In this document: positions 14,767 through 17,034 of the stretch, piece after piece
Layout: each line of letters begins with the position of its first letter
How positions within the stretch are numbered: the stretch's first letter is position 1
Source: DATJGF01 sp035495315
GTDB taxonomy: Bacteria; Verrucomicrobiota; Verrucomicrobiia; Limisphaerales; UBA8199
Length of the DNA stretch: 17,034 nucleotides
NCBI GenBank assembly: GCA_035495315.1
Contig: DATJGF010000039.1
Coordinates: 1-17,034 of the forward strand
Direction: 5' to 3'
Made by a program: the position numbers and the translations under genes
Notes under the pieces: generated by a model
The model's input: the letters and a program-made list of their open reading frames with translations, nothing else
What the model was told of the DNA's origin: nothing
Databases searched by the model: none

Positions 14767-15040
14767 TCATGGCGCTTTGAATTTGACCTCCATTTCTAGG
14801 CTCGCAATTCGAATATAAGGAGTTTTCCGTCGGCAAGGGCGATGGTGCCAGTTTTCGTTTCTGCCTCTAATTCGCGAAGCGATGTCATTTTCTGAGCCCG
14901 CTGTCCCTTCGGGAAACAACTCTGCTGATGCCAGTTGTTTATATCCGGACGGGTCAAGTTCGATCGGATATAGACTCTTTGCACCGTCGCTCGCCAGAAT
15001 CAGGCCGTCTGCCACAACATGCTGCCTTTGTTGAAATCAG
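14767..15040 (-). pseudogene. Decayed C-terminus of a PQQ-like beta-propeller protein
   Basis: Minus-strand translation gives VVADGLILASDGAKSLYPIE, then LDPSGYKQLASAELFPEGT, a typical propeller blade with the GYKxLAxAELF phrase. The frame then breaks, and the sense continues in another frame as KTGTIALADGKLLI, the usual last blade. A further shift is possible after LLI. Upstream (about 15040) the frame meets a stop and no start, so the N-terminal bulk is missing. The fragment is best read as the end of a PQQ-binding-like propeller protein with at least one frameshift. It is convergent with the kinase gene and divergent from the P450. The remaining bases 15041-15121 show no gene or obvious promoter. 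Confidence 0.45.
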
Positions 15041-15121
15041 GTGCACGCACTTGTCGCCTTCTGATTTATCGTCGAGTGTCTTCTGTAACTGACTTCACGA
15101 TCCGGCAAAACGACCAAACGT

Positions 15122-16291
15122 ATGAGCAACTACTGTCCCAACGATCCCTTCAAAAAAGCGCGCCAGGAATCCGGCGTGCTCAGGGCCGATATGGACGGCG
15201 AAAAGATTCCCCTTATTCTCCGTCACAAAGAGCTGCGCGATGTCGCCCGCGACACCGCAACATTTACTTCCGACACCCCCTGCCGCGTCCCTATCCCTTC
15301 TGAGGAAAGCGTTCGCTCCGTCCGCCAGTTACCTATCGAAGTCGATCCCCCTGAGCACACCGAATACCGGGCTCTTGTCGAGCCCTTCTTTAAACGGCCG
15401 AACGAACCCGAATACGTGCAAAAAATCGAGGTGCTCATCGCCGGGCTACTCGACCGAGCCCTTGCCAAGGCCTCTACTGAAGTCGTTCACGATTTCGCGT
15501 TGGCCCTCCAATGCCGAGCGCTCACCTATCTCATGAACCTGCCCGAATCCGAAGCCGAAACCTGGTTGGGCTGGGGCACTCACGTCTTTCGCGAGGGCGA
15601 AGGCACCAAAAAAGGCGCCGCCCTCGAGGACTATATTTTTCGCCAAATCGATAACGCCCTGGCGCACCCGGGTGGCGACGATTTCTTCGGTGTGCTGACT
15701 CGCTCCACCTTTCAAGGGCGTGTGTTGACACGCGAAGAAGTCGCCGGTTTTGCCAATCTCATGTTCGCTGGCGGGCGCGACACGGTCATCAACTCTGTTG
15801 CAGGCACAATAGCCTATCTTGGCGAACAATCCGATGCTCTCCAGACTCTGCGCACAAACCCCAGGCTCATCACCCTCGCCGGCGAAGAACTACTGCGCGC
15901 GCTTTCGCCTGTCACCCATATTGGACGCACTGTCACCCGTGAAACTGAAATTCATGGCGTCCTTGTCAAACCCGGCGAGCGCGTATCGCTGTGCTTTGCT
16001 TCGGCTAACTTCGATGAAACGGTTTTTGACCGACCCGAGGAAGTCCGCCTGGACCGCAAGCCCAATCCGCACGTTGCCTTCGGCTTCGGCACGCATCTAT
16101 GCCTCGGCGCCGCGCACGCTCGCCTCATCCTCCGCACACTGCTGAAACTGCTTTCCGAGCGTGTCGAGCGCATCGAAATCCTCCAAATGGAACGCAACCA
16201 GCCCAGCGTTTCCGAATACCTCCGCCAGGTTGGTTTCCGAAACTTAATCGTGCGCTTTGAACAAATCCCGCGATCCCTCGTTAAGGGTTGA
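15122..16291 (+). CDS. Cytochrome P450 (soluble bacterial type)
   Basis: 389 residues, normal for soluble bacterial P450s, with no membrane anchor. The I-helix oxygen-binding motif is AGGRDT (216-221), the K-helix ExxR is EELLR (255-259), and the heme-binding loop is FGFGTHLCLG (320-329) with Cys327 as heme thiolate ligand. The PPEHTEYR phrase (76-83) is the conserved C-helix region with the heme-propionate His/Arg. All core motifs are intact, so it should be an active monooxygenase needing two electrons from a ferredoxin and reductase. Neither partner is encoded in the window. Substrate unknown. No good Shine-Dalgarno sequence is seen before the ATG. It converges with the TPR gene, leaving only 8 bp between the stops. 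Confidence 0.95.
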   Translation: MSNYCPNDPFKKARQESGVLRADMDGEKIPLILRHKELRDVARDTATFTSDTPCRVPIPSEESVRSVRQLPIEVDPPEHTEYRALVEPFFKRPNEPEYVQKIEVLIAGLLDRALAKASTEVVHDFALALQCRALTYLMNLPESEAETWLGWGTHVFREGEGTKKGAALEDYIFRQIDNALAHPGGDDFFGVLTRSTFQGRVLTREEVAGFANLMFAGGRDTVINSVAGTIAYLGEQSDALQTLRTNPRLITLAGEELLRALSPVTHIGRTVTRETEIHGVLVKPGERVSLCFASANFDETVFDRPEEVRLDRKPNPHVAFGFGTHLCLGAAHARLILRTLLKLLSERVERIEILQMERNQPSVSEYLRQVGFRNLIVRFEQIPRSLVKG

Positions 16292-16299
16292 CCATAAAC

Positions 16300-17034
16300 C
16301 TATCGCTTCGTCAGAACCTGGCAGTAACAAGTTGATGGCGGCTTGATGTCAGCTTTTGCCCACTGCTTGCGGAAGCGTTTGTCGATCCCGGCGGCTTCAG
16401 CGGTTCTGGCCTGAGCCGCTAGGGCGTCGCGCAAGCCCATCAGTGACCAGCCATTTTCAGGATAAGCGTTCAAATCAGTACGATAGACCGCTTCGGCTTC
16501 CGAAGCGCGTCCGGCGCGCAACAGCACAGCGCCGAGGGTGTGCCGCACGGGTTGAATCCAATCCGGCGGCTCATCGTAAACCAGTTTGTCTTCGCGGACC
16601 ACCGCTTCGCGCAGTTTGGCGACGGCATCGTCTAACTTGTTTTCCTTCGCCAGCATCTCCCCGTCGAGGCTCAGCGCGGCGATGGCCAGCAGGTCAGCGG
16701 CGGAATTGTTTCCCTTGGTGCTGTCAGGAGGCACGTTGGTCGTGGCGATCTGTAGCAGTTCGCGTTCGTGGCGAGCTTCATCTCTGTGGCCGAGTGCCGT
16801 ATGTGCGACGCCGCGCGTGAAATGCCATAGGGCGTTGGCGAGAGGAAACTCCTTTGCCGGCTGAGGTTCTTTGAGGATTTCCTCCCAGCGACCGAAACGC
16901 ATCAAGGCCTCGGAGCGGAAGATCATGTAACCGTCAACGATGGCAGCAAAATTTGTCAGGAAATCCTGCGGGATGCCGGACACGACATCATTGGCGAGTG
17001 CGATGGATTGGGCGCTCCGACCTTGCATCATGCT
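16300..17034 (-). CDS. TPR-repeat protein, C-terminal part (cut by window edge)
   Basis: The frame is open through the right edge, so the true start lies outside and the Met codons seen inside are internal. About 244 residues are present. TPR-like helix pairs are visible: FPLANALWHFTRGVAHTALG with DEARHERELL, LDDAVAKLREAVV, and RHTLGAVLLRAGRASEAEAV with YRTDLNAYPENGWSLMGL. The sequence YDEPPDWIQPVRHTLGAVLL is, from memory, a conserved C-terminal mark of a family of bacterial TPR proteins. These are scaffold or envelope-associated proteins of unclear role. No catalytic motif is visible. It converges tightly with the P450, so there is no room for a dedicated terminator between them. Confidence 0.85.
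   Translation of the reverse strand, partial: SMMQGRSAQSIALANDVVSGIPQDFLTNFAAIVDGYMIFRSEALMRFGRWEEILKEPQPAKEFPLANALWHFTRGVAHTALGHRDEARHERELLQIATTNVPPDSTKGNNSAADLLAIAALSLDGEMLAKENKLDDAVAKLREAVVREDKLVYDEPPDWIQPVRHTLGAVLLRAGRASEAEAVYRTDLNAYPENGWSLMGLRDALAAQARTAEAAGIDKRFRKQWAKADIKPPSTCYCQVLTKR

Noticed and set aside
1..17034. CRISPR array
   Set aside because: No regularly spaced repeats with unique spacers were seen anywhere.

Overview
The window looks like chromosomal DNA of a soil or freshwater bacterium of the Verrucomicrobiota (Pedosphaera-like); Acidobacteriota is the main alternative. This is inferred from gene style: large Ser/Thr kinases with propeller or multi-helix membrane tails, an ECF sigma factor of the kinase-linked type, a sigma factor with a long membrane and coiled-coil tail, moderately high GC, and several genes without a clear Shine-Dalgarno site. 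No rRNA or complete tRNA gene is present to confirm it.

Layout. 1-4009 (minus strand): a tight run of four exported proteins, transcribed from 4009 leftwards: type B carboxylesterase, cupin/carboxymuconolactone-decarboxylase fusion, Tat-exported dienelactone-hydrolase-like enzyme, and the start of another secreted alpha/beta hydrolase cut by the window edge. 4287-8268 (minus): an ECF sigma factor followed by a Ser/Thr kinase with a WD40 double propeller. 8764-9768: a roughly 1 kb two-gene cassette (small helical protein plus DUF6036/AbiEii-like nucleotidyltransferase) lying between two copies of a 24-bp perfect direct repeat that reads as the 3' end of a tRNA gene including CCA; no integrase and no tRNA body are visible. 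10047-11687 (minus): sigma factor with membrane/coiled-coil tail. 12056-14764 (plus): zinc-ribbon Ser/Thr kinase with a multi-helix membrane sensor. 14767-15040 (minus): decayed beta-propeller C-terminus. 15122-16291 (plus): cytochrome P450. 16300-17034 (minus): C-terminal part of a TPR protein.

How the parts may work together: the ECF/kinase pair probably forms one signalling unit. The second sigma factor and second kinase are divergent neighbours across 368 bp and may or may not be linked. The exported hydrolases suggest breakdown of ester or lactone substrates outside the cytoplasm. The best candidate for something little described is the nucleotidyltransferase cassette at 8764-9768, which has the form of a toxin-antitoxin or phage-defence module carried on a minimal tRNA-targeted island.
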